Source: Chloroflexota bacterium
Lineage (GTDB): Bacteria; Chloroflexota; UBA11872; VXOZ01
DNA length: 64,000 nucleotides
Reading direction: 5' to 3'
NCBI GenBank assembly: GCA_022824225.1
Contig: JAJEAH010000017.1
Coordinates: forward strand, 1 to 64,000
The notes under the pieces were generated by a model, which worked only from the letters and a program-made list of their open reading frames with translations, made no database searches and was not told where the DNA came from. This document shows, piece after piece, positions 17,650 to 25,864 of this stretch; position 1 is the first letter of the stretch, and each line of letters opens with the position of its first letter. The translations under genes and the position numbers were made by a program.

Positions 17650-18087
17650 ATGGCAACTATCGGGGTGGACTGCAACGTCACGTTGGCCGGCCCTAACGTG
17701 AACGGCGGCGCGGCGGTGGGCTTCTACCTGAAGCCCGGCAGTTTCACCATGACCCAACCGCGGCACGTCCAGGCGCGGCGCACGGCCGCGGGCACAGTTT
17801 CATACGTTGAAAACGGCCTGGGCAAGCGCGAATTCGCGTTCGTCGTCCTCTGCCGCGACAAGATACGCAACCTGGACGGCACGGACAACGCCACCACCGC
17901 GCGGCAATGGCGCGACCGGCTCTGGGAGTTCTACGCCAGTCTCAACGCGGGCCTCACGTTCGTCGATCCCCTGGGCGACAGCTATCGTGTCCGCTTTGCC
18001 GCGTGTGAAGACCGCATCATTCCCTTTGGCAAGGCGAAGCTATGGGTGCTGGAGTGGGAAACGCGCGTCGAATTGCGGGAGGTCTAG
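17650..18087 (+). CDS. Phage-module beta-rich protein, paralogue B
   Basis: 145 residues, a tandem duplicate relative of the preceding gene. It shares GVDCNVTLAG, FYLKPGSFTMTQPRHV, the GTDNATTARQWRDRLWEF segment and FVDPLGDSYRVRF. The duplication must be old, as only the motif skeleton is shared. AGAGG lies about 16 bases before the ATG, so the start is not firmly fixed. Its stop lies 2 bases before the next ATG, with GGGAGG inside its last codons serving the hub gene. Confidence 0.68.
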   Translation: MATIGVDCNVTLAGPNVNGGAAVGFYLKPGSFTMTQPRHVQARRTAAGTVSYVENGLGKREFAFVVLCRDKIRNLDGTDNATTARQWRDRLWEFYASLNAGLTFVDPLGDSYRVRFAACEDRIIPFGKAKLWVLEWETRVELREV

Positions 18088-18089
18088 CC

Positions 18090-20054
18090 ATGGCGCGGCA
18101 ACTGAGCCCGACCCTGGCCGCGGCGGTGGACGGATCTGTCCGCAGGCCGGCTATGCAATTCACGCTGCGGGATGCGGCGCACCACTATGCGCACGTCCGC
18201 AGCGATACGCGCGCGGCAGCCGCCAGCGCCTGTTTCGTGGACACCGGTGGCGCGCTCTGGCGAGTGGACGTTTCCTCGGAACGCGGCATCCGCGCCGCCA
18301 CGGTTTCCTACCAGCGCATTGCGGATACCGAGCAGGCAAGCCAGTGGACGGCGTGGCACGCCCTGCAGACGCGGGTCACCGGCGCGGCGGGCGTCGGCGC
18401 GGGTGTGTTGCCCAACGGCGACGTGATAATAGTCTACGTATCCCTCACCACGGTCTACCGCCGGACCAGCGCCGACGGCGGCGCCACGTGGAGCGATCCG
18501 GAGAGTCTCTGGAACGCCCGGCAGATCGTGCGGGCGCTCTGCTACGGCGGTAACGGCAGCATCTTCCTGGCTACGGACAAGACCGGCGGCGGCGTGACCG
18601 TCTACCGGCTGTATGAATCCGATGGGAGTTGGCAGGCGGACGAATGGCCCCACGGCACATATTCGGCCTGTGGCGGCATTGGCGGCGCCTGGGATGGCTC
18701 AGCCTGGCATCTGGCGCTCTCGCTGTGGGGCGGCGTGGCGGGCACTACCGGCTCCTCGATCATGGGCTGCCGCAGCAACGGCACGAATTGGGGCCCGCTT
18801 ACGACCATTGCGCGGGTGGACGACAGCACGACGCAGCGGGACTTGCTCTATCCCACGGTATCCCACTGGGAGCAGGCCTATCGCGTCGCGTATCTGGAGC
18901 GGGACAACGGCGTGGTCTCCGGCCTCAGTTTCGGGCGCTGGCGCCACGCCGCGGCGCACGCCTGGGGCGTCTTTGCCGACGGCACGCCGGTGGAGCGCGA
19001 ATCCGCGGCTGGCGGCTGGTGGCTGCGCCAGGACGCCCGGCGCTACTGGCTGCTGAACCACGAGACCGCGTACGCCTACGGCGGCTATGCCGCCACAAAC
19101 GCGGACCAGCACCGCGACGTTTCGAGTCGTGTGCTGGACTTCGAATGGGACGAGCGCGCCAACGAGACCGGTTCCGCCCGCCTGTTGCTGGATAATGGCG
19201 ATCTCGCCCTGAGCGGCTGGCTCGGCAAGACACTGCGAGCCGGAACGAGCCTGGACGTGCGCGCGGGCTACGAGACGGCCCAGGGCGTGGAACGGATTTC
19301 CATGGCCGAGTTGATCGTGCAGGACGTCGCGCTCTTGCCGGACCGTACGGCCCGCGTTACGGCTGCTGACGCCAGCGTGCGGACCCGCGGCCGCGTGGCC
19401 CAGACCTGGGCGTATGCCGGCACATCCGTGCGGGCGCTGCTGGCCGAGGCGTGGTACCGCGCCGGCGGCGTGCGCCTGACCGACGACGGCGACGCCCGCT
19501 TTGCCGCCGTCCTGCCCACGTTTGCCCTGCACGCCGGCCAGCCCTGGCGGGCGATGGTGGACCGGCTGACCGCCCTGACCGGTCTCTGGTGGCGGGTGGA
19601 AGCCGATGGCAGTGTGCGCTGCTTCTTTCCCGGGGCGGACCAAACGGCATGGACGTATTCGGGTCAGGAATTCGCCGGGGCCTGGCGGCAGCGCGACAGC
19701 GTAAACCACGTGCTGGTGCAGGGCAAGGGCGTGTTGGGCGAAGCCTGGGACTGGGACGGCGTTCGCGGCCGCGGCGGCGCGCAGACCCTGCTGGTCACGG
19801 ACACGCAACTGACCCAAGCGGCCGCCTGCCAGAGCCGGGCGGCAGCGGTGCTAGCCGGCATCCGCCGCGAAAGCAATGCCTACACCGTGGACGTGCCGTA
19901 CAATCCCGCGCTCCAAGTCGGCGACGTGGTTGATTTTCAAACGGCCGGCCACGCCCACGGCAAGCTGCGCATCGCCGGGATCCGCCACCGCTACACGCCC
20001 CGCGACGCCGAATACACGATGACGTTGCAGTGCGGGGCTGTGGAAGAGGCATAG
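18090..20054 (+). CDS. Phage tail hub-like protein with N-terminal Asp-box region
   Basis: 654 residues. The first ~330 look like beta-propeller blades: an Asp-box SADGGATW lies near residue 132, with further repeated strands such as AWDGSAWHLAL and SFGRWRHAAAHAW. The C-terminal half (about 345-654) has the strand pattern of tail hub/baseplate proteins: SSRVLDFEWDERANETGSARL, AELIVQDVALLPDRTARVTA, LTALTGLWWRVEADGSVRCF, and a final GDVVDFQTAGHAHGKLRIAG segment. ATG 18090 follows GGGAGG. Asp-boxes occur in sialidase-type and carbohydrate-binding propellers, so recognition of a surface glycan is a reasonable inference. Confidence 0.72.
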   Translation: MARQLSPTLAAAVDGSVRRPAMQFTLRDAAHHYAHVRSDTRAAAASACFVDTGGALWRVDVSSERGIRAATVSYQRIADTEQASQWTAWHALQTRVTGAAGVGAGVLPNGDVIIVYVSLTTVYRRTSADGGATWSDPESLWNARQIVRALCYGGNGSIFLATDKTGGGVTVYRLYESDGSWQADEWPHGTYSACGGIGGAWDGSAWHLALSLWGGVAGTTGSSIMGCRSNGTNWGPLTTIARVDDSTTQRDLLYPTVSHWEQAYRVAYLERDNGVVSGLSFGRWRHAAAHAWGVFADGTPVERESAAGGWWLRQDARRYWLLNHETAYAYGGYAATNADQHRDVSSRVLDFEWDERANETGSARLLLDNGDLALSGWLGKTLRAGTSLDVRAGYETAQGVERISMAELIVQDVALLPDRTARVTAADASVRTRGRVAQTWAYAGTSVRALLAEAWYRAGGVRLTDDGDARFAAVLPTFALHAGQPWRAMVDRLTALTGLWWRVEADGSVRCFFPGADQTAWTYSGQEFAGAWRQRDSVNHVLVQGKGVLGEAWDWDGVRGRGGAQTLLVTDTQLTQAAACQSRAAAVLAGIRRESNAYTVDVPYNPALQVGDVVDFQTAGHAHGKLRIAGIRHRYTPRDAEYTMTLQCGAVEEA

Positions 20055-20157
20055 GGGCGTGGGGCACACGGCGTGGCCAACGCATGGGGGACGTGCCCGT
20101 TTGCCGCCGCGTCGATCGGCCGGACATTGCAACCACTCAATACGGAGAACCACACGT

Positions 20158-20406
20158 ATGGCACAGAATATGGACACCACCGGCGTCGCGCCCGGCGCGG
20201 CCCTGAGCGGGATCGTGAAGGCGTTCGACGCGGCGACCTGGCTGGCGGACGTGCAGCTTACCGGCTCATTCCCCACCTTTCTCACCGGCATAGCCGTGAA
20301 TCGCGGCCTCAACGCGCCCGCCGTGACGGTGGGTAGACGCTGCATCGTCGTCTTCAACGACTTGCAGAATCCGGATGACGCAGTGTTGGTCGCCGTCTAC
20401 CAGTGA
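20158..20406 (+). CDS. OB-fold baseplate spike-like small protein
   Basis: 82 residues, last gene of the module. The pattern GIVKAFDAATWLADVQLTGSF (residues 18-38), GIAVNRG, VTVGRRCIVVFND and DDAVLVAVY matches the OB-fold seen in phage gp5/gpV spike N-termini and VgrG-like proteins. ATG 20158 is chosen because GGAG (20144-20147) precedes it. It would sit at the tip of the hub encoded just upstream. No needle or lysozyme domain follows. Confidence 0.68.
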   Translation: MAQNMDTTGVAPGAALSGIVKAFDAATWLADVQLTGSFPTFLTGIAVNRGLNAPAVTVGRRCIVVFNDLQNPDDAVLVAVYQ

Positions 20407-20685
20407 GTCGGCGCGCCTGGTAGTTCCGCCGCCCTGCGCTGCCCAAGGCCGAGCGCTCCCCAACTCACTGAGAACGTCCGGCTTGCTCCGTCATCAGGGC
20501 GCCCGCAGTAATCCGGGGAGCGTTGCGTGGCAGCCACCGCCAAGCTGCCGCAAGTCGTGCGGCCATAGACCGCAAGTCGCGCAGCCACGAACCCGCAGCT
20601 TCCGGTATATAATAGGATACGGCAAGCCGCTACCGGGCGGGAGGCCGCCGCAGTTCGGACCACCACCTTCAACAGAGAGACAGCC
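20407..20685 (+). promoter_or_regulatory. Promoter region of the aldolase gene
   Basis: A TATAAT box at 20608-20613 lies within GGTATATAATAGG, with no clear -35. Upstream is a 17-bp imperfect direct repeat, CGCAAGTCG-GC(G/A)GCCA, at 20549-20565 and 20571-20587. The leader is about 65 bases. The rest of the 279 bases shows nothing else. Confidence 0.5.
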
Positions 20686-21360
20686 ATGCAGACGTTGCAG
20701 GGAACACGCACGGCTGCGCAAATCGCGCGCACTAGAGCAGCCGGAATGGTGATGATCATTCGCAACGTGCCGCCGGACTGGGCCGTGCCTATTGGTGAAG
20801 CCCTGCTGGCGGGCGGCGCCGACGTGATGGAAATCACGCTCAATACGCCCAACGCGCTGGAGATGATCGCCGACCTGCGCGCCAACCTGGGCGAGCACAT
20901 GGCTATCGGCGCCGGTACCGTGCTCTCGGTAGAGGAAGCCGAACGGGCGTACTCCGCCGGGGCCGAGTTCTTCGTCTCACCGCACCTGGATACCGGCATC
21001 GTGGCGTTCGCCAACGAGCGCGACTGCATGGTGGTGCCCGGCGCGTTCACGCCGACTGAGGTGTTCACGGCCCTGCGCGCCGGCGCGAGTATCGTGAAGG
21101 TGTTTCCGGTCAACTTGCTCGGGCCGCGTTTTCTCCGGGAGTTGCAGGGGCCGTTTGGCTCCATTCCCCTGCTGCCCACCGGCGGCATCACGGTGGATAA
21201 CGCCGCGGACTACATCGAGAACGGCGCGCTGGCGCTGGGCGTAGGCGCGGGACTGCTCAACTGGCAGAGCTTGGACGGACAGTTCGAGCGCGTGACCGCA
21301 AACGCCAAGGCGATGCGCGCCGTCGTACGCCAGGCCCGCGAGAGTATCGCGGCGACGTAA
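20686..21360 (+). CDS. KDPG/KHG-type aldolase
   Basis: A 224-residue class I aldolase of the Eda family that splits 2-keto-3-deoxy-6-phosphogluconate or a related 2-keto-hydroxyacid to pyruvate plus an aldehyde. Glu49 lies in ADVMEITLNT, the GAGTVL loop at 75-80, and the Schiff-base Lys138 in ASIVKVFPVN. The LLPTGGI phosphate loop is near 165. The family is broad (KDPG, KDPGal and KHG aldolases), so substrate is uncertain. GAGAGA precedes the ATG. No kinase or dehydratase partner lies in the window. Confidence 0.93.
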   Translation: MQTLQGTRTAAQIARTRAAGMVMIIRNVPPDWAVPIGEALLAGGADVMEITLNTPNALEMIADLRANLGEHMAIGAGTVLSVEEAERAYSAGAEFFVSPHLDTGIVAFANERDCMVVPGAFTPTEVFTALRAGASIVKVFPVNLLGPRFLRELQGPFGSIPLLPTGGITVDNAADYIENGALALGVGAGLLNWQSLDGQFERVTANAKAMRAVVRQARESIAAT

Positions 21361-21600
21361 TCCGGCGCTGCGAGAACTGCGGGGCATAGAGAGGCTGCAG
21401 CGCCGGTGGGGCGGCCGGCGAGCCCATGCGGAAGTTGGGTTGCGCGCGCCGCCGCCATGCGCCAAACGGAGACCAAAAGAGGAAGATCGACTTCCGGTAG
21501 CACAGGTTTGCAACCTGTGGCAATGCGACGGCAGACGCGGCAGCGCAGGCGCCAAACCTGCGGCCGCCCACAAACAACCACGGAGCACCCCAACCACCAG
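21361..21600. repeat. Intergenic region with GTAGCACAGGTTTGCAACCTGTG element
   Basis: Between the aldolase and ubiD-like genes, a REP palindrome with arms CACAGGTTTGCAACCTGTG lies at 21501-21519. It belongs to the family at 11071, 15461 and 62680. No terminator with a T-run is seen. Confidence 0.75.
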
Positions 21601-23064
21601 ATGCCACCCACGTTCAAAGACCTGCGCGAGTTCGTCGCGTTCCTGGAAGACAAAGGGGAATTGCAGCGCATCGCCGCGCCGGTCAGCCCGGAACTCGAAA
21701 TCACCGAAATCACCGACCGGGTCACCAAAGCGGGCGGCCCGGCGCTGCTCTTCGAAAACGTGCAGGGCTCGGACATGCCGCTGCTCATCAACACGTTCGG
21801 CTCGGAGCAGCGCACGGCCTGGGCGCTGGGCGCCGATTCATGGGCGGAGTTGCCGCTCAAGTTGGACAACCTGTTGGGCATCGCCCTGGGCGGCCCGCCG
21901 GAAGGGCTGGCGGCCAAACTCCAAGCCGGCGGCGAATTGCTCAAGCTCTCCCGCATCGCCCCGAAGGAGGTGAGCTCCGCGCCGTGCCAGGAGGTGGTGC
22001 TCACCGGCGACGACGTGGACCTGAACGCGCTGCCCATCATCAAGTGTTGGCCGCTCGATGCCGGCAAGTACATCACGCTGCCGCTGGTGTGCAGCTACGA
22101 TCCCAACACCGGCAAGCGCAACGTGGGCTGCTACCGCATGCAGGTGCTCAGCCGGAACTCCACCGCCATGCACTGGCAGCGGCACAAAGGCGGGCGCGAG
22201 CACTATGACGACAGCTCGGAGAAGAAGGAACGCCTGCAACTCGCTGTCGCGCTGGGCGCCGAACCGGCGGCCGTATACTCAGGCACCGCGCCTCTGCCCC
22301 AGGGCATAGACGAGTTTCTCTTTGCCGGATTCTTGCGCGGCGGCCCGGTGCAACTGGTCAAGGGCAAGACCGTGGACGTGCATGTGCCCGCCAATAGCGA
22401 GATCGTGCTGGAAGGCTACGTGGAGCCGGGCGAGTTCGCCACGGAAGGCCCGTTTGGCGACCACACCGGCTACTACTCCATCGCGGACGAGTACCCCGTC
22501 TTCCACATCACCGCCATCACCCACCGGCGCAATCCCATCTACGTGACCACCGTGGTGGGTCGTCCGCCCATGGAAGACCTCTTCATGGGCAAAGCCACCG
22601 AGCGCATCTTCTTGCCCCTGATCAAGATGATGGTCCCGGAGGTCAACGACATTGCGCTGCCGGACGAAGGCATATTTCACAATATCGTCTTCGTTTCCAT
22701 CAAGAAGCGCTTCCCCGGCCACGCCCGCAAGACCATGTATGCGCTCTGGAGCCTGCACCAGATGATGTGCGTCAAGTTCATCGTGGTGGTGGATGACGAC
22801 ATCGACGTGCAGGATACGTCCGAAGTCCTCTTCCGCATGGGCAACAACGTGGACTGGAAGCGGGACACCGTGATAGTGGAAGGGCCGGTGGATTCCTTGG
22901 ACCACGCCTCCGTGCTGCCGAACTACGGCGGCAAGATGGGGGTGGACGCCACGCGCAAGACGGCGGAAGAGGGCTTTACCCGGGAGTGGCCGTTGGACAT
23001 CGAGATGAGCCCGGAAATCACGGACCTCGTCAACCGCCGCTGGCGGGAGTATTTCCAGGTGTGA
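21601..23064 (+). CDS. UbiD-family prenylated-FMN decarboxylase
   Basis: A 487-residue member of the UbiD family, which reversibly decarboxylates aromatic or alpha,beta-unsaturated acids using prenylated FMN. Landmarks are the N-terminal FKDLREFVAFLE, the FMN/Mn-site segments NVGCYRMQVLSRNSTAMHW (residues ~173-191) and EGPFGDHTGYYS (~282-293), and HNIVFVSIKKRFPGHARK near 360. ATG 21601 is chosen because family homology starts there; the frame upstream is low-complexity and contains a REP copy. The UbiX partner is not in this window. It could serve ubiquinone or menaquinone synthesis or aromatic catabolism. Confidence 0.92.
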   Translation: MPPTFKDLREFVAFLEDKGELQRIAAPVSPELEITEITDRVTKAGGPALLFENVQGSDMPLLINTFGSEQRTAWALGADSWAELPLKLDNLLGIALGGPPEGLAAKLQAGGELLKLSRIAPKEVSSAPCQEVVLTGDDVDLNALPIIKCWPLDAGKYITLPLVCSYDPNTGKRNVGCYRMQVLSRNSTAMHWQRHKGGREHYDDSSEKKERLQLAVALGAEPAAVYSGTAPLPQGIDEFLFAGFLRGGPVQLVKGKTVDVHVPANSEIVLEGYVEPGEFATEGPFGDHTGYYSIADEYPVFHITAITHRRNPIYVTTVVGRPPMEDLFMGKATERIFLPLIKMMVPEVNDIALPDEGIFHNIVFVSIKKRFPGHARKTMYALWSLHQMMCVKFIVVVDDDIDVQDTSEVLFRMGNNVDWKRDTVIVEGPVDSLDHASVLPNYGGKMGVDATRKTAEEGFTREWPLDIEMSPEITDLVNRRWREYFQV

Positions 23065-23399
23065 TCCGCCCGGCGCGCGCTGCCGGCGCAGGCGGGGCGC
23101 GTCACGCGACCTGGGCGAGCCGCGGCGCAGCGCAGTACAATACACGGCAGGCGGCAGACGCTCCCGGGCCGAGCGGCCTGGACGGCGGCAGCGTTCCCAT
23201 GAGCCTCCTCGCTTGGCGACTTTCGTAGGCGCTTCTTGCAGGCGTCTTTTGCAGGCGACTTCTGCAGACGACTACCGTAAGAAACTTCAGTTAGCGTTTT
23301 TTGAAGACCGCTTCCAATTGAGTCTTCCAAAGACGTCATTCAAGAACGGTTTCAACAAGCGGCTACAGCAACCATCATCAGATTGAAAGTGCGGATTTC
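23065..23399. other. Intergenic with short degenerate direct repeats
   Basis: 335 bases without a gene. At about 23228-23275 three to four copies of a 13-15 base motif resembling GGCG(T/A)CTT-TGCA follow one another, then related GAAGACCGCTTCCAATT and GTCTTCCAAAGACG pieces to 23340. The repeat is degenerate and its role unknown. Confidence 0.5.
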
Positions 23400-25274
23400 G
23401 TGCAGGACTTTCTGGCCGGCGCCCCTTTGCCCTGGTTGCTTGGACCGGCCGCAATCTTGCTCTGCCTGAGCGTGCTCTTCATCGGCGCCGACTTCGTCGT
23501 GCGAGGCAGCACGTGGCTGCAGCAACGCTTGCTGCGCTGGCCTTGGGCCCAACCGCTCGTCCTGCTGCTGCGCCTCTCGTACAAATGGATTGCGGTCTAC
23601 CCCATCATCGCGACCCTTGCCGTTGCCGGGCTGCTGGCGCAGCTTTCGGTCTATGCGACTATACGCGCCGATTCACCGGTAACGGCGGAGATCGGCACGT
23701 GGCTCGCGCTGCTCAATAACGCCATCGTGCTGGCCTTTCGGCTGGATTCCGTGAGCGTGCTCTTCCTGTGGTTGGGAGCGGCGGCGATTCTCTGCCACCT
23801 CTGGATTTTGCCGGCAGCCCACCTGCCGCGTGACCAGATGGGCAGGGCCTATGCTTACGTGTTGCTTACGCTCTGCGCCTACGGGGGCTTGGTGCTCTCG
23901 GAGAATCTGCTCTTTCTCTACGTCTTTTGGGAAGCCCTGGGCTTGGCCGGCTACTTCCTGGCCGTGCTGCCCCGGGAAGAGCGGCCCCAGGTGAGCGCCG
24001 CGGCTGTGCGCCTGCTCATGGTCAACCACTTTTCGGGTTACGGCCTGCTGGCGGCCATTCTCATGATCTCGCGCCGCAGCGACCAGTACTTGTTTGGTGA
24101 CATTCCCGCCGGCGTATTCGACCCCTTGGTGATAGGACTCGTACTGGTCGCCGTGGCTGCCCGTGCCAGTTGGCCGCCCTTTCACGGGTGGGCCGCCTCC
24201 CTGCGGGGCCATCTGGCCCCCATTTACGCGCACATGGCCGGCATCATGCTGCTCGGCGCTGCCTACGTGGTGGCGCGCTTCCTGGTGATGGCCGGTCCGG
24301 ACCCCTTTCTGCCGTGGTCGAATCCGCTGTTAGTTGTCGGCGGCGTGAGTTTGGCTCTTTCCATTGCCGCCATGCTGGCCATGGGCAGGTTGGCGTCATT
24401 GTTGGCCGTAAACTGGATCGGCCACGCCGGACTCATTGCCGTGGCGGTGGCAGTGGGCACGTATCAGGCAGTGGCGGGGGCGGGACTGATCCTGCTGTGC
24501 GGCAGCATTGGCATGGCCTTCGTCGCGGCGGCAGGCCCGTCGCTGCTTGGCATCCACCGCAGGAGCCCGCGGGCGTTTTGGGCCTTGCCGGCGGCCATCG
24601 TGGTGATTGGGGTCGCCGCCCTGGCGGGCATCGCGCTGCCCCTCGCCGCCGCCTCGCGTTCACTGCTGTTTGCCGCAGTCGCGCGGGAGGCGTGGGCCCT
24701 GCCGGTGCAGGGCCTCATCATCCTGTTTGGCATCACCACGGTGGTGACCTTCGGGCGTTGGATGCAGCGCCTCTTCGTCAACCCGCCGGTGACGTCCGTG
24801 CGGCGGTTGGACGCCTTGCTGGACCAAGGAAACCTGGCCTGGCTCCTGGTGGCGGGCGTCATCGTCTCGGCGGTATTGCAGTGGCGGTTTGCCGATATCG
24901 TGTGGCCGGCGGCGACCACCATCAGCCACTTTGCCATGCCGGGAGAGGCCACCCTTGCCTGGACGCCGCATCTGGTCTTTGGCGCCGCCGCCACCGCGCT
25001 GATGGGAGGTCTGGGCCTCGTTGCCGTGCTGCTCTTGCGGCGCATGCATCCCCGCGACCGCCGCCAAATCGCGTCCATTGCCCGGGCCATCGGCACTGCC
25101 GCCGACCGGCTGCTGGTCCCGCCGAACGGCATGCTCATGCTCCTGGGCCGCTTCTTGACTTCCCTCGGCCGGACGTCGGTAGCGGCGGAGCGGCGCTACT
25201 ACGTCGCGATCGCCATGTTGGCCCTGCTGGGACTCTTCATCCTGCTGCTGGAAACGCAAGGGCTTGCCCTATGA
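23400..25274 (+). CDS. NuoL/antiporter-like membrane subunit
   Basis: A 624-residue integral membrane protein with about 15 hydrophobic spans, related to complex I NuoL and Mrp/hydrogenase antiporter subunits. The key TM5 glutamate is kept (FWEALGLAGYFL, near residue 178). The TM7 segment reads ARASWPPFHGWAASL (near 253), where the usual lysine is arginine. The TM8 histidine is present in PIYAHMAG. The start is GTG. It overlaps the next gene as ATGA. Together these three genes make a small orphan antiporter-type module, with no other nuo genes in view. Confidence 0.85.
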   Translation: MQDFLAGAPLPWLLGPAAILLCLSVLFIGADFVVRGSTWLQQRLLRWPWAQPLVLLLRLSYKWIAVYPIIATLAVAGLLAQLSVYATIRADSPVTAEIGTWLALLNNAIVLAFRLDSVSVLFLWLGAAAILCHLWILPAAHLPRDQMGRAYAYVLLTLCAYGGLVLSENLLFLYVFWEALGLAGYFLAVLPREERPQVSAAAVRLLMVNHFSGYGLLAAILMISRRSDQYLFGDIPAGVFDPLVIGLVLVAVAARASWPPFHGWAASLRGHLAPIYAHMAGIMLLGAAYVVARFLVMAGPDPFLPWSNPLLVVGGVSLALSIAAMLAMGRLASLLAVNWIGHAGLIAVAVAVGTYQAVAGAGLILLCGSIGMAFVAAAGPSLLGIHRRSPRAFWALPAAIVVIGVAALAGIALPLAAASRSLLFAAVAREAWALPVQGLIILFGITTVVTFGRWMQRLFVNPPVTSVRRLDALLDQGNLAWLLVAGVIVSAVLQWRFADIVWPAATTISHFAMPGEATLAWTPHLVFGAAATALMGGLGLVAVLLLRRMHPRDRRQIASIARAIGTAADRLLVPPNGMLMLLGRFLTSLGRTSVAAERRYYVAIAMLALLGLFILLLETQGLAL

Positions 25275-25864
25275 CGTGGGAACACCTCATGCTCGCTTTG
25301 CTGCTCACCGGCGCGTGCACGGTGCTGGTGATTCGCGCGTGGTTGGCCGCGTTCGCCGGTCTGGTAGCCACGTATCTGGGAACGTCGCTGCTGCTCATGT
25401 CATATTCGGGCACGGTGGTCGGGGTTACCCGCATCATCATCGGCTTCACCGTGGCCGTCATGCTGGCCGTCGCCCTGTGGGTAGAGCGGGAGCGGCCGTT
25501 GCAGAACCAAGCGATATTCGAGACCCCCACGTTGGTCGGCGTGGCCGTGCTGGGCATTTTGGCAGCATATTTGCTGGCCGAGCGCATGCCGCCCCTCATC
25601 GCGCCCATCGCCACCATGGGAGCGGCCGGCGTGCTGCTCATCGGCTTCTTCACCGTCGTGCTGCGGTCCAGCATCTTTGGCCTCGGCATGGGCGTGTTGC
25701 TCATCGTCCATGGGTTGGATTTCGTCGTCTGCCTCTTTCTCGGCGAACAGGGCATGGCGCTGCTCACGGTAGAAGGGCTGGTGTTGGTCGGTGTGGGATT
25801 CCTGGTCACGCTGGTGCAGATCATCGCCTTCGAGGGCGTCTTGGAGCGCAATGTTAGCCAATAG
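25271..25864 (+). CDS. Small multi-TM protein (HyfE/NuoK-like)
   Basis: 197 residues with about six hydrophobic spans. The segment SSIFGLGMGVLLIVHGLDFVVCLFLGEQG (roughly 127-155, cited here as composition) resembles the NuoK/HyfE type of small antiporter-associated subunit. It starts within the upstream stop (ATGA) and its end overlaps the next start by 14 bases, so it is part of a coupled operon. The assignment is from hydrophobic pattern and context; no catalytic motif exists to confirm it. Confidence 0.68.
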   Translation: MTWEHLMLALLLTGACTVLVIRAWLAAFAGLVATYLGTSLLLMSYSGTVVGVTRIIIGFTVAVMLAVALWVERERPLQNQAIFETPTLVGVAVLGILAAYLLAERMPPLIAPIATMGAAGVLLIGFFTVVLRSSIFGLGMGVLLIVHGLDFVVCLFLGEQGMALLTVEGLVLVGVGFLVTLVQIIAFEGVLERNVSQ

